Shown here piece by piece: positions 35,552 to 44,945 of a stretch of DNA of 44,998 nt (its first letter is position 1; every line of letters begins with the position of its first letter). Source of the stretch: CAZCVI01 sp964502145. GTDB lineage: Bacteria; Acidobacteriota; Aminicenantia; UBA2199. The translations under genes were made by a program, and so were the position numbers. The notes under the pieces are model-generated. The model was not told where the DNA came from and did no database searches. It saw only the letters and a list, made by a program, of their open reading frames with translations. The stretch lies in contig CAZCVI010000063.1 in the NCBI GenBank assembly GCA_964502145.1, positions 1-44,998 on the forward strand. Direction: 5' to 3'.

Positions 35552-37516
35552 TTATTTGCTGGTCGCGGTCAAAATAATATTGGTGTAGTCATCAATCACG
35601 GTATCGTAGCCATTGGGAACAATCACGGTGGCATCATCGGACACGATGATGGAAGGTTTATCCAAACGGTGCCCCGGCTTTAAATCGTTCCGGTTATAAA
35701 TATCAAATTGTTGGAACGCGCCGTTAAAATACGCTTTTTTCATGAACGATACCTTGGGGGGCTCGTAAGCAGGTTCATGTTTTTGAATAGTCAGACCGGG
35801 TGTTTTTCCAATTGCCACCACCCTGAGATTGACTATTTCGCAGTCAGTATCCGCTAAAGAGTATGAATAAAACTGCTGATGTTTCTGATGGAAGGTTTGC
35901 AAAAAACCATTGGCATAGGGGACAGTTAACTCATAGGATTGACCTTTATAGCGAATATCTATATATTGCTGAATCTCAGGTTCCAAGAACCCATCTGCCA
36001 GCAAAATGGTTTTGGCTTCGGTAGCCATTTGCGCAAAGGCAGTTTCCAGTTTTAGCCGGATGTCCGGGTGGTACATTTCCAAAAAAGAGCGGGTCAACTC
36101 TTTTCTGGCGTCAGCCACCAGCATGCCCAGTGCCGAAAAGACGCCCTGAAAGGGTGGAATCAGGATACGTTTAATCCCCAGGCGCTCGGCCAGGAGCGCG
36201 GCCACCATTCCACCGGCGCCACCAAAGGGCATCAACGTATAAAACCTGGGGTCCTCGCCTTTGGTCAGGGTAACACTACGTAACGCCCGGGTCATGGCGG
36301 AAACCGAAATACGAATGATCCCCTCGGCAGTTTCAAAGATATCTTTTCCCAGGAGGGTGGCAATAGTTTTAACGGCCCTGACACTGCGTTTGGGAAACAA
36401 TTTCATACTGCCGCCGAGAAACATTTCAGGAATAATAGTCCCGGCCACAACAAAGGCATCGGTCACTGTGGCCAGTTCGGAATTGCCATAACAAGCTGGT
36501 CCCGGATCAGCCCCGGCGCTGTCCGGCCCCACTTGCAAGACACCGCCACGATCAATGCGGGCAATGGAACCACCACCAGCACCCACGGTAGCTATATCAA
36601 TCATGGGAATCCGTATCGGGAGATGTTCCACGCTCCCCTCGCGGGTTAAAGTGGGCTTGCCGTTTTTTATCACCGATACATCGGTCGACGTGCCGCCCAT
36701 ATCCAGGGTGATGAGGTTCAAATCGCCCGTTAATTTGCCGATCTTTAACGCGGCAATCACCCCGCCTGCGGGCCCGGATATGATGGTGCGTATCGGTTCA
36801 TTCACAATTTGTCCGGGGGAAAGAATACCGCCATTGGATTGCATGATGAATATCTGCTTGCCTGTTAGGGAGTCGTTCAAGTTGGTGATATAATCCGCGA
36901 TCACGGGTTTGAGCGTGGAATTTAACATGGTTACTACTGCTCGTTCATACTCGCGGTATTCGGGCATAATTTCATGGGATGCGGTCACATATAAACCGCT
37001 GTCCCGCATGATATCTGCCACTATTTTTTCATTGGCCGGGTTGCGGTAAGAGTGTAAGAACACGATACCCACGGCCTGGATGTTTTGCGCTTGGAGTTTC
37101 TGGCACAGTTGGACAATCTCTTCCCGAACCGGTATTTTTAACCGGGTGCCATCCTTCAGGGTTCGTTCATTCACCCCAAAACAAAGGGCTTGGGGCACAA
37201 TAGAAAAAGGCTTTTGCACGTGCAGGGCAAACAATTCGGTACGGTTTTGCCTGCCAATGGTTAACAGGTGTTCAAAACCCGCGGTGCAAATAAAGGCGCT
37301 TTTGGCCATTTTTTTTTGCAGGAGGGCATTGGTAGACACGGTGGTGCCGTGAACCAATTGGAAATCCACCCCATCCCGTATGATCGGGCGCAGTCCCTCC
37401 ATAATGGACAGTGTTGGGTTTGGTGGGGTAGAGGGAAGTTTAAAACAGGAAATAGTCGCCCCAGCAAAGAATACAAAATCTGTAAATGTACCACCTGTGT
37501 CAATGCCGATTCTCAT
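35552..37516 (-). CDS. hyuA: Hydantoinase A / 5-oxoprolinase-type alpha subunit
   Basis: 654 residues, the ATP-using subunit of the HyuAB pair (ASKHA fold). Motifs are RIGIDTGGTFTDFV (phosphate 1) at the N-terminus, HGTTVSTNALL, LDMGGTSTDVSVI (phosphate 2), GPDSAGADPGPACYG and PFGGAGGMVAALLAERLG. Two ATG codons are adjacent (37519 and 37516), with AAGGA about 9-12 bases before; either is possible. A good promoter lies 35 bases upstream. hyuB follows on the same strand. Confidence 0.93.
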   Translation of the reverse strand: MRIGIDTGGTFTDFVFFAGATISCFKLPSTPPNPTLSIMEGLRPIIRDGVDFQLVHGTTVSTNALLQKKMAKSAFICTAGFEHLLTIGRQNRTELFALHVQKPFSIVPQALCFGVNERTLKDGTRLKIPVREEIVQLCQKLQAQNIQAVGIVFLHSYRNPANEKIVADIMRDSGLYVTASHEIMPEYREYERAVVTMLNSTLKPVIADYITNLNDSLTGKQIFIMQSNGGILSPGQIVNEPIRTIISGPAGGVIAALKIGKLTGDLNLITLDMGGTSTDVSVIKNGKPTLTREGSVEHLPIRIPMIDIATVGAGGGSIARIDRGGVLQVGPDSAGADPGPACYGNSELATVTDAFVVAGTIIPEMFLGGSMKLFPKRSVRAVKTIATLLGKDIFETAEGIIRISVSAMTRALRSVTLTKGEDPRFYTLMPFGGAGGMVAALLAERLGIKRILIPPFQGVFSALGMLVADARKELTRSFLEMYHPDIRLKLETAFAQMATEAKTILLADGFLEPEIQQYIDIRYKGQSYELTVPYANGFLQTFHQKHQQFYSYSLADTDCEIVNLRVVAIGKTPGLTIQKHEPAYEPPKVSFMKKAYFNGAFQQFDIYNRNDLKPGHRLDKPSIIVSDDATVIVPNGYDTVIDDYTNIILTATSK

Positions 37517-37553
37517 CATTCTTCGTATCCTTGTTCAATAGTATTTAGATTTT

Positions 37554-37582
37554 ATTGTAATGCAAAATTAAAATCAAGTCAA
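37554..37582 (-). promoter_or_regulatory. Sigma-70-type promoter of hyuAB
   Basis: On the minus strand TTGACT (37582-37577), an exact 17-base spacer, then TACAAT (37559-37554), about 35 bases before hyuA. Confidence 0.65.
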
Positions 37583-37674
37583 ACAAAAGAAAAAAAAGGG
37601 TGGTATCTTGTTTTATGTGCCCTACCCTATTGGCGAGCCGTGCAGGCAGCCATACAAATTCGCTTAACTGTCGC

Positions 37675-38412
37675 TTAACTGTCTATGAAGTGGCTGCATC
37701 TTCGGAAATTTTCAACCGTGATCATCACTTTTTTCAGCGAATTATCCATGCGGTCCATACATTTCAGTTGGGTGGCAGTCAGAATATTGGGATCGATGCT
37801 TTCCCTGAGCATATCCATGTAACCTTGTAAGACAGTTAAAGGTTGATTGATCTCGTGACTGGCATCTTCGGTAATGGTTTTAAACGTGGTGATTTTTTTA
37901 ATACGTGACGATTCCTGTTGGGCTTCGCTTAATTCATTAAATGAAAAAAGCATATCCCCCAGGTGTTCTGACAATTGCAAATTGCATTCTTTGACCATAT
38001 CCACGGTTCTTTTGAGACGGACATGGGTGCGGACGCGGGCCGCGACTTCGGCAGCTTCAAAAGGTTTAGTGATATAATCTACGGCGCCCATTTCAAAACC
38101 TTTTACTTTATCTTCCACTTCTACTTTAGCAGTTAGGAAAATAATGGGGATTTCGTCTTTAGGGGGTTCCTTTTTTAACTGCTGGCATACTTCATATCCA
38201 TTGATGTCATTCATCATGATATCCAGTAGGATAAGATCGGGCATTTTTTTATCGACCAGTTTGAGTGCTTCCCTGCCACTGGAGGCCAGGGCAAAGGAGT
38301 ATTCGCCGGTATTTAAAATTTGATGCAGGATTTGCAAATTCTCAGGAATATCATCCACCAACAAAATCAATGGCTTTTCCTCTAATGAATATATACAAGA
38401 TAAATCAGTCAT
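37675..38412 (-). CDS. Receiver domain fused to a DHp (HisKA-like) domain, no ATPase domain
   Basis: 245 residues. The receiver domain (about 14-135) has LLVDDIPENLQIL, the phospho-acceptor Asp in DLILLDIMM, LTAK and the late Lys in YITKPFEAAEVAARV. A coiled linker follows, then an H-box with TEDASHEINQPLTVLQGYMDML and a second helix ending MITVENFRRCSHF. That is a histidine-kinase dimerisation domain, but the protein stops before any N, G1 or G2 box. It therefore cannot phosphorylate itself and may be a phosphorelay intermediate or a decoy. It overlaps the hybrid kinase gene by ATGA, so it is surely co-expressed with it. A duplicated CGCTTAACTGT lies at the stop codon. Confidence 0.88.
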   Translation of the reverse strand: MTDLSCIYSLEEKPLILLVDDIPENLQILHQILNTGEYSFALASSGREALKLVDKKMPDLILLDIMMNDINGYEVCQQLKKEPPKDEIPIIFLTAKVEVEDKVKGFEMGAVDYITKPFEAAEVAARVRTHVRLKRTVDMVKECNLQLSEHLGDMLFSFNELSEAQQESSRIKKITTFKTITEDASHEINQPLTVLQGYMDMLRESIDPNILTATQLKCMDRMDNSLKKVMITVENFRRCSHFIDS

Positions 38413-40766
38413 GATTTCACTCCATTTATTTTACTACTATTTATTATACTACTATTTATTATATTATTGACTCTGTCTCCAATCGCTTGCACATAGTTTG
38501 GATAAGCATGGAGAATTTTTCTTAATGCGATTATATTCAAATGAAGGACATTGTCAGTAATTGATCGTCCGTACCTGGCCAAGCAGGGTGAGTCGTACTG
38601 GTCCGCCAGTTCCATGATGCGGGTTCCAAAAGACATCCAGTCATCCAAGATCATGGAGTCCTCGATTTTTCGCCACTCTTCCAGCATACCATAGGACAAT
38701 TCCTCCATCAGGGCGGTAGCTTGTACATCCGAGAGATTGGCAAAATTGATTTCCGCCTCTGGATCACTTGTTAGCCAAGAGTCCACGTTTTCTGACATGG
38801 TTGAGGGTGCCGCCATTTTTTGGGTATAGGGTAAAAACTTCATTAAATTGGCAAATAATTGTTCTTCGTCAATTGGTTTGGATAGAAATCCATCGCAGCC
38901 GCAACTCAGGGCTCTTTGTTTGTCTGTGGTCATGATATCGGCGGTGAGCGCAATAACTGGAATATGTTTCAAGTGCTCGTCTGCCTTGATGATCTCGGTG
39001 GCGAGATAGCCGTCCATAACCGGTGTTTTCATGTCCATTAGCACCAGGTGGGGGTGGGGCAGATGGGTACGCAACGAGAGAATCCCCTCTGCCCCGTTGC
39101 TGGCTTCTCTTACTTTGATATTTCGGCTTTCCAGAATAGACCGCACCAGTTTCATGTTATAGGGGTTATCTTCCACTACCAGGATCATGGCCCCGGTAAA
39201 ATCCAGGGTAGCGCTGGTAGGGGTATTCATTCCCTCGGCAGGTATTTTGAGGGAACCAATCTCAATACCGGTTAATTGAATGGTAAAAATAGTGCCCTCA
39301 CCCAATCGACTGGTCACGGAAATCTTACCTTTCATGATCTCTACCAACCTGCGGGTAATAGTGAGCCCTAGTCCAGTGCCCCCGTACTTGCTATTTTGCT
39401 CAGTTTGTTGTTCAAAGGCTTTAAATATTTTCACAAGCTGGTTTTCGGCAATACCAATACCAGAATCTTCCACGGTAAAAATGAGGTCAATCAGACTGGA
39501 GTCATCCACGGTAACTGTTTGTTTGATGGCGAGCCGTACATAACCCTGATCGGTAAATTTCACCGCATTACCGACCACGTTGAACAATATCTGGCGCAAC
39601 CGGGTTTCATCCATGATCAAACTGGACGGAATATCCGGTTGAATCGTGATGATAAAATCAATGCCTTTCTCTTTGGTTTTAATGCGGAAAATATTTTCTA
39701 TCTCGCTTAAAAGGCTGATTGGGTTCATGGGGCGGTAGATCAAGTTCATTTTTCCCGCCTCGATTTTAGAGAGGTCCAGAATATCGTCGATCAGAGACAA
39801 CAGGTTCATGCCGCTGGTTTTAACGATTTCCAGGTACTCTTTTTGTTTATAGTCCGCGACCATGCGATGTAGCAGGCGGGAGTATCCGATGATAGCATTC
39901 ATAGGGGTGCGAATTTCATGGGACATGTTGGCTAAAAATGTGCTTTTGGCCTTATCCGCCAATTCCGCTTGTTCCTTGGCTTTTTTCAGGTCAATCGTTC
40001 TCTCCTGTACTTTTTCTTCCAGGCCCTCGTTCAGCTTGCGAATTTCCCGGTCTTTTTGGGAAATATGGGACAGCATCTGGTTAAAGCTATCGTATAACGT
40101 TCCGATTTCATCATTATTTTTTTTCTGGACGCGGATGGAATAGTCCCCTTTATCGGAGATGATAGCTGCTGTATGGGCCAGGTTCAGTATGGGGGTGGTG
40201 AGGCTTTTGGAAAGACGTGCGCCCATGAATGCGGCCATGGGGAAGATGATGATTAAAAATCCCAGGGAAAGCAATGAATAATCGGCTATTTGTTCGGTCA
40301 GGTGGGCGGTGGTGGCCACAATATAAATTTTTCCAGAATTTTCCTCCCTGTAAATAATGTCCCTCACCAGATGCAATTGTTTATTTTGAAAGCGGTAAAA
40401 GGGAGCATCCCGCTGAATTTCGCTGGGACTGATCAATGGAACTTGGGCGCCTGGGCTTCTGACATAAGCGGCAAAAAGGGTTCCGTCTTTCTTATAGATT
40501 CCGGCAGCGGTGACTTCAGGGATGCTTTTTAGGCGGGAAAGAATAGTTTCGCCCTGGGGTTTATCATCGAAATCAAGGACAGGTGCGATATAGGTGGCCA
40601 TTAACTCTGCTACTGATTGGATTTTGGAGACCATGTTTTCTTGAAATGTGAGGATAGTACGGATACCCATTAAAATAATGGTGGCAAGCACGGCAAACAA
40701 TACCACGGTTAGAATGATGGTGACATTCTTTCGGGTGATTGAAAGATCATTGAATCTCAGTTTCAC
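38409..40766 (-). CDS. Hybrid sensor histidine kinase with CHASE8 and receiver domains
   Basis: Inner-membrane sensor, 785 residues. Order: membrane helix about 14-36; periplasmic CHASE8-like sensor (ELMATYIAPVLDFDDKPQGETILSRL ... GIYKKDGTLFAAYV); membrane helix about 165-185; HAMP (LTTPILNLAHTAAI); coiled coil; H-box FLANMSHEIRTPMNAIIGYS; ATPase domain with NVVGNAVKFT, DSGIGIAENQ and GGTGLGLTITRRL; receiver with VVEDNPYN and the Asp in VLMDMKTPVMDG. The C-terminal helical tail (about 650-785) is of unknown role and has no Hpt His. It lies 16 bases after the YfiR-like gene and overlaps the next gene. It probably reads the YfiR/TonB-receptor state. Confidence 0.92.
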   Translation of the reverse strand: MKLRFNDLSITRKNVTIILTVVLFAVLATIILMGIRTILTFQENMVSKIQSVAELMATYIAPVLDFDDKPQGETILSRLKSIPEVTAAGIYKKDGTLFAAYVRSPGAQVPLISPSEIQRDAPFYRFQNKQLHLVRDIIYREENSGKIYIVATTAHLTEQIADYSLLSLGFLIIIFPMAAFMGARLSKSLTTPILNLAHTAAIISDKGDYSIRVQKKNNDEIGTLYDSFNQMLSHISQKDREIRKLNEGLEEKVQERTIDLKKAKEQAELADKAKSTFLANMSHEIRTPMNAIIGYSRLLHRMVADYKQKEYLEIVKTSGMNLLSLIDDILDLSKIEAGKMNLIYRPMNPISLLSEIENIFRIKTKEKGIDFIITIQPDIPSSLIMDETRLRQILFNVVGNAVKFTDQGYVRLAIKQTVTVDDSSLIDLIFTVEDSGIGIAENQLVKIFKAFEQQTEQNSKYGGTGLGLTITRRLVEIMKGKISVTSRLGEGTIFTIQLTGIEIGSLKIPAEGMNTPTSATLDFTGAMILVVEDNPYNMKLVRSILESRNIKVREASNGAEGILSLRTHLPHPHLVLMDMKTPVMDGYLATEIIKADEHLKHIPVIALTADIMTTDKQRALSCGCDGFLSKPIDEEQLFANLMKFLPYTQKMAAPSTMSENVDSWLTSDPEAEINFANLSDVQATALMEELSYGMLEEWRKIEDSMILDDWMSFGTRIMELADQYDSPCLARYGRSITDNVLHLNIIALRKILHAYPNYVQAIGDRVNNIINSSIINSSKINGVKS
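38423..38465 (-). repeat. Short AT-rich direct repeats at the end of the kinase gene
   Basis: CTACTATTTATTATA occurs twice in a row with partial copies on either side. It encodes the low-complexity NNIINSSIINSSKIN tail of the hybrid kinase just before the overlap with the next gene. Confidence 0.7.
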
Positions 40767-40782
40767 TGGTCGCCTTCCTGTA

Positions 40783-41376
40783 TTAATTACTTTTTGCGGG
40801 GTCCGCCTCGGTTTTAACCAACACTCTATTCACATAAAAAAAGGAATTCATTTGTATTTTTGCTTTCCTCGCCGCACCGGGGTTAAACTCAAAATTTATT
40901 TTATTGTTTTTGACAAATAAGCTTAGAATCACACCTTTCTTGCAAAAACCAGCGGCATCACCGACGGTTAGAATAGGTTTATCTGCTACGCGGGCCATGA
41001 TGTCATAGATCCGGTAGAATTCAGAAGCGGCAATATACAGAACATCGCAATTCGCGACTTCTTCTAAAGTGATGATCGAAATGACCTGGATACTTCGTTT
41101 TTGAATGGTTTTGCTCCCAGGGATTGAAATGGCCTTGCCCTCTGGCAGTTTGCCTAATACTGCAATCACAATTGGCCGATACGGATTGGCAGCCATCTCG
41201 GAAGATTCGGGCCACTGGGTGTATTTACACATATTGAAGAGAAAAATCGACTTGGCAGCGTATTCCTCGATTGGACCATCTACCGCCAGCGAAAAAATCA
41301 TCATGAATGATAGCATAACAAACAGAATTACTTTTTTAAACAACCTCTCTCTCCATAATGGTTTTTTCCCAGTCAT
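40783..41376 (-). CDS. YfiR-like periplasmic protein (DUF4154)
   Basis: 197 residues with a signal peptide (KKVILFVMLSFMMIFSLAV). The YfiR family pattern follows: EEYAAKSIFLFNMCKYTQWPE, IVIAVLGKLP, a CDVLYIAASEF segment, KPILTVGDAAGFCKKGVILSLFVKNNKINFEFN and the end AKIQMNSFFYVNRVLV. YfiR in Pseudomonas is a redox-sensitive periplasmic repressor of a membrane diguanylate cyclase. Here the partner is most likely the hybrid kinase encoded next. It starts 14 bases after the TonB receptor stop, so both are in one operon. Confidence 0.88.
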   Translation of the reverse strand: MTGKKPLWRERLFKKVILFVMLSFMMIFSLAVDGPIEEYAAKSIFLFNMCKYTQWPESSEMAANPYRPIVIAVLGKLPEGKAISIPGSKTIQKRSIQVISIITLEEVANCDVLYIAASEFYRIYDIMARVADKPILTVGDAAGFCKKGVILSLFVKNNKINFEFNPGAARKAKIQMNSFFYVNRVLVKTEADPAKSN

Positions 41377-41390
41377 TCATGTTCCGGTGG

Positions 41391-43655
41391 TTAAAATTTT
41401 ATTCCGGCGCTTAGCAGGAAGTTCAGACCTCTGCCCAGTGTTCCCAGGTCCGCCCACGGGTTATTGGTGAAGGTAGGATAACGAATTTCCGCATCCAATA
41501 GATTGGCGATGCGCAGATTCACAAATACTCCGTGCGTCACGATATCTTCCAATCTCAGGTTCAAGCCCAGGTTAAAATACCCTGGCACGCGTTGGCCGAT
41601 GCGTGCGCCTGCAGATTCAGAACCATTACCGATAGTTTTATCCCAATAGGGTAACATGTTGCCCACATAGGTTCCTGTCAGGGCAGCTATAAATTTATGC
41701 CCTTCATAAGACGCCTTGAAATACCCCAGCAGCCGGGGTGAGTAGGCGGCGACGGATTCATTGTCTTCATTGGTTTTATTGGATTGATCCAGCGTCTTAT
41801 TTTCGGCAGTGAGTTGTTTGTTGTCTGTTTTTTGATAGAGCCCGCTGATTTCCAAGGAAAGAGCCGGGGATAATTTGCATTGTAGCGTCAATTCGAGGCC
41901 GTTGGTCACCATTTTACCCGCGTTGTCGGACCAAGTTGTATACTGTTCTTGAGAATCGAACTCTACCACGCGGGTCACCAGATTCTCCAGTATATTCCTG
42001 AAGAGTCCGGCATTCAAGGTAATCGCCGGAGAAAAAGAGGACATCACATTTAGTTCCAGTGTTTGGATACGTTCCGGTTTCAGAGCACCACGATGGCTGA
42101 CCAGAATATTCCGCTGGTTTTGCAAAAAGGAAGAACGATTAATCGCTTTCCCATAGAGCAGTTTAATGATATTTTTACTGTTCATTTTATAAATAGCGGC
42201 AAAGCGGGGTATGATCTCTATTTTTTCCTGCTCGAATGTATCGGTCTTGAGGGAATAGGAGGCGTCCTCATTTCTCAGGAGTCCGGCCATAGAATAAGCA
42301 GGCATTTGTTCTAGCCTCACGCCGCCTACCAAGCTGAGCTTTTGGGATGGTTTAAAGGTGGCTTGCATAAAAATCGCCTGGGTTTCAATATTATCGCCTT
42401 CTGCCAGATAATAAAAATGATCCACCAATGTGGGCGATTGGAAGGAAGGTAAATCGTAATGATTGCTGACATCGGTGATGGCTCTATAATACAAGCCAGT
42501 GGTCACATCCAGCCTGGGGGAGGGTTTGAAAAAAGTATTGAACTCCATTTCAAAAGCATGGGATTCAATCTCCTGAATACCGTAAAATGTGGGGGACCAA
42601 TAATCCATTTTATACCAATCTCGCAAGAAAGAATAATTGCACTTGGCTTCCATGGCAAAAGTATTGGACCAGTTTTTCCGGTACGATAGTGATAGCCGGG
42701 TGGATTCTAACCGGTTGGTATTGCCCGTTGAAAAAGAAGGTATTAAAAAATACGACTCCTGCTTGCTATTGGTATATTCAACTTGCAGGTGAAGCCCTTT
42801 AAAATGACCGGAGAAATCAAAATACTTGCGTTGCCATTCCAATTGCCCGCCAGTACGACGGTCGAGGGGAAGCTTGTAGTCCAGAAGTTTTTCCGGCTGG
42901 CTCATCATGCGACTTAGTGGTTCATCAATGCCATGGGTTTTATATATAGAGCCATTAAATACATAGTGAAATTCCCCTTCCTGTCCGGCCAAACGGAGCA
43001 GCAATGAGCCAGTTTTCTCTGTTCCCAGCGCACCAGTAGCGATATTTAGTGATTCTACCGGGTTATTGGCTGAGGTGGCATCGGTGATAATATTAATGAC
43101 GCCGAAAAAAGCACCGCTGCCATACACGACTGACATCGGACCGCGAATGATATCTATACGATCAATCGCTTCGACGGGAACCGAACAGATGGCCAAGGGA
43201 TAATTGGACCCGGGATCATACACCTGCTGGATGCCATTCACCAGGATCATGATATTATCATTGGCCACACCGGACCAAAAGCCACGGACACCGAAATTGG
43301 CTCCCTGGAAACTGTAATCGTCAATAGCATAAAGCCCCGGGATATTTTCCAATATTTCCGTCAGGGTTGCGTAGCCGTATCTTTCGATATCGCGGCGCGT
43401 GACAATGATCACGCTGGCCGGGATGTCGCCCACCTCTTCCGGTGTTTTGGCCGCTGTGATGATACGCATCTCCATTAATTCCTCGAAGGACATTTCAAAT
43501 AAATCCTCGGAATTTTTTGCTTTCTGCCCGACTGGCTCGGTGTCCTGTAGAATGGACGAACTGGAATCTGTTTCCGTTTGAGCTAACAGAACCAGGGGAA
43601 AACAAACGATCACCGATAACCACATAAGTAGAAAAAAGTAACATCTTCTCTTCAC
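41391..43655 (-). CDS. TonB-dependent outer-membrane receptor
   Basis: 754 residues. The signal peptide (KRRCYFFLLMWLSVIV...LLAQ) leads into a segment EDLFEMSFEELMEMRIITAAKTPEEVGDIPASVIIVTRRDI, typical of receptors paired with YfiR. The plug domain (about 70-180) has TLTEILENIPGL, FGVRGF and IRGPMSVVYGSGAFFGVINII. The barrel runs to a terminal Phe (LLSAGIKF). The promoter at 43682-43710 puts the transcript start near 43675. This rules out the GTG at 43682 and makes ATG 43667 almost leaderless. GTG 43655 has TGGAG 6 bases upstream and gives a clean signal peptide. The ligand is unknown. Confidence 0.9.
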   Translation of the reverse strand: MKRRCYFFLLMWLSVIVCFPLVLLAQTETDSSSSILQDTEPVGQKAKNSEDLFEMSFEELMEMRIITAAKTPEEVGDIPASVIIVTRRDIERYGYATLTEILENIPGLYAIDDYSFQGANFGVRGFWSGVANDNIMILVNGIQQVYDPGSNYPLAICSVPVEAIDRIDIIRGPMSVVYGSGAFFGVINIITDATSANNPVESLNIATGALGTEKTGSLLLRLAGQEGEFHYVFNGSIYKTHGIDEPLSRMMSQPEKLLDYKLPLDRRTGGQLEWQRKYFDFSGHFKGLHLQVEYTNSKQESYFLIPSFSTGNTNRLESTRLSLSYRKNWSNTFAMEAKCNYSFLRDWYKMDYWSPTFYGIQEIESHAFEMEFNTFFKPSPRLDVTTGLYYRAITDVSNHYDLPSFQSPTLVDHFYYLAEGDNIETQAIFMQATFKPSQKLSLVGGVRLEQMPAYSMAGLLRNEDASYSLKTDTFEQEKIEIIPRFAAIYKMNSKNIIKLLYGKAINRSSFLQNQRNILVSHRGALKPERIQTLELNVMSSFSPAITLNAGLFRNILENLVTRVVEFDSQEQYTTWSDNAGKMVTNGLELTLQCKLSPALSLEISGLYQKTDNKQLTAENKTLDQSNKTNEDNESVAAYSPRLLGYFKASYEGHKFIAALTGTYVGNMLPYWDKTIGNGSESAGARIGQRVPGYFNLGLNLRLEDIVTHGVFVNLRIANLLDAEIRYPTFTNNPWADLGTLGRGLNFLLSAGIKF

Positions 43656-43681
43656 GTTAAGCTCCATAATCTGCCAAGACA

Positions 43682-43710
43682 CTTATAGAATAAATAAAAA
43701 TAAAAGTCAA
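43682..43710 (-). promoter_or_regulatory. Sigma-70-type promoter of the TonB/YfiR/kinase operon
   Basis: On the minus strand TTGACT (43710-43705), an exact 17-base spacer, then TATAAG (43687-43682). All four downstream genes (TonB receptor, YfiR-like, hybrid kinase, REC-DHp) are tightly packed and share it. Confidence 0.75.
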
Positions 43711-43726
43711 GTGCGAAAATTATTCT

Positions 43727-44398
43727 ACAGCAATTCTCCTTTTAATTTCCAGAGGGGATTCCATCCGCTATACAAAAGGAATTTTATTCCTTGGAAAACC
43801 AGTCGAGGCCTGTAATAAGGATTAAAATGTCCTTAAATTTTGGAATTGGTGCCAATTGCTGTTCCCAACACTTTTCCTTATTGCCCAATGCCTCATTTTC
43901 CAGGTAAGATTCGTTTTTTCCCGGTAAAAATCATTTGTCCCTGACACAAAATCATTTGTCCCTGAAGCAATGTCATTTGTCCCTGACACAAAATCATTTG
44001 TCCCTGAAGCAATGTCATTTTCCGTGACACAAAATCATTTGTCCCTGAAACAAAATCATTTGTCCCTGACGCAAAATCATTTGTCCCTGAAGCAATGTCA
44101 TTTTCCGTGACGCAAAATCATTTGTCCCTGACACAATGTCATTTGTCCCTGAAACAAAATCATTTGTCCTTGGAGTAATGTCATTTGTCCCAGGACAAAT
44201 ACCTTATAATTCAATTTTTTTCTTTGTTGTAATGACGTTTGTTCTGTTTTATAGGTGCTTCGTCAGGTAATCGCTGGGTAATTACCCGGTCCACAAAAAA
44301 TAAGTGTCATTGGAGACGGGAATGGGCATTATTTTACTGATTTATCCATGGGTAACGATTCATTCGCGAATAGCAAAATTTAAAAGGAGAATTGCTGT
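43727..44398 (-). mobile_element. MITE-like element with terminal inverted repeats, copy B
   Basis: ACAGCAATTCTCCTTTTAA at 43727-43745 is repeated as a perfect inverted copy ending at 44398 (TTAAAAGGAGAATTGCTGT). The 672 bases between hold a 21-bp array and about 190 bases of unique sequence, but no gene. 43861-44398 matches 19264-19755 in inverted orientation. No target-site duplication is obvious at the ends. I see no transposase here or nearby. Confidence 0.65.
43934..44204 (-). repeat. Tandem 21-bp array, about 12 units plus a partial
   Basis: Units read TTTGTCCCTGA followed by CACAAAATCA or AGCAATGTCA on the plus strand. Two units are 20 bases with TTTTCCGTGA. They are the same family as 19465-19711, inverted, with the same two alternating unit types. 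Confidence 0.92.
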
Positions 44399-44424
44399 TG
44401 ATTTTGCCGTTTGGTATCTATTCA

Positions 44425-44480
44425 GTTTTTTGGACGGCACTATCCTTCCCCGCCAAAAAATCTCTCCCCAAAACCATAAC
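44425..44480 (+). repeat. Dispersed repeat module (copy 3, right half)
   Basis: TTTTTTGGACGGCAC, CCTTCCCC, AAAAAATCT and CCCCAAAACCATAACC in order, nearly identical to 17381-17435 on the same strand. The left half of the module is replaced by TATCTATTCAG. Confidence 0.75.
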
Positions 44481-44759
44481 CTCTTCGCGCCCGAAACGCA
44501 AAATCGCGCCAACAGCAAAAAGCCTTGGGCTCGAAACCCCGGCCTATTTGCGCCACATTTGCTGCAATTTGTTAAATGTAGTAGCAAAAAAAAGGGGATT
44601 CCGTCCCAGAACCTGACGTTTCTCACTAAAGATTGACAGTTCACTTTTTTAAGTACAACCGACACGAAATTTTGCTCTCGGTTCACCTTTTTAACCTCAC
44701 GGTTCAGGTTTTTTACTCAGACGCCAGGTTTTTAGGTGGCCATTCACCTTCCACACCTC

Positions 44760-44945
44760 GCCGTTCAGTCTTTTTTGTAGCATCGTGAGTAATAAACCTC
44801 GCGGTTGAGTTTTTTTTTTGGAATCGAGAGCTTTAAAATCTGGCGGTTGATTTTTTTTTTTAGAATCGAGACCAATAAACCTGGTGGTTGAGTTTTATTT
44901 TTGGAATCGAGGGCTTTAAAACCTGGCGGCTGGGTGTTTTTTTGG
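44760..44945 (-). repeat. Tandem 41-42-bp array
   Basis: About four units: GGTTGAG (or GTTCAG), a run of nine to eleven T with one variant base, GGAATCGAG or similar, then a variable AGCTTTAAAATCTGGC / ACCAATAAACCTGGT. The period is twice 21. TTTTTTGTAG and AATCGTG-like words connect it with the array at 9415-9590. Confidence 0.8.

Noticed and set aside
43656..43682. GTG 43682 or ATG 43667 as TonB receptor start
   Set aside because: 43682 is part of the predicted -10 hexamer, and 43667 would leave almost no leader and no Shine-Dalgarno. GTG 43655 has TGGAG at proper distance.
44360..44686. 108-codon gene on the minus strand near the right edge
   Set aside because: It covers shared repeat modules, and its product is irregular with no ribosome binding site or family match.
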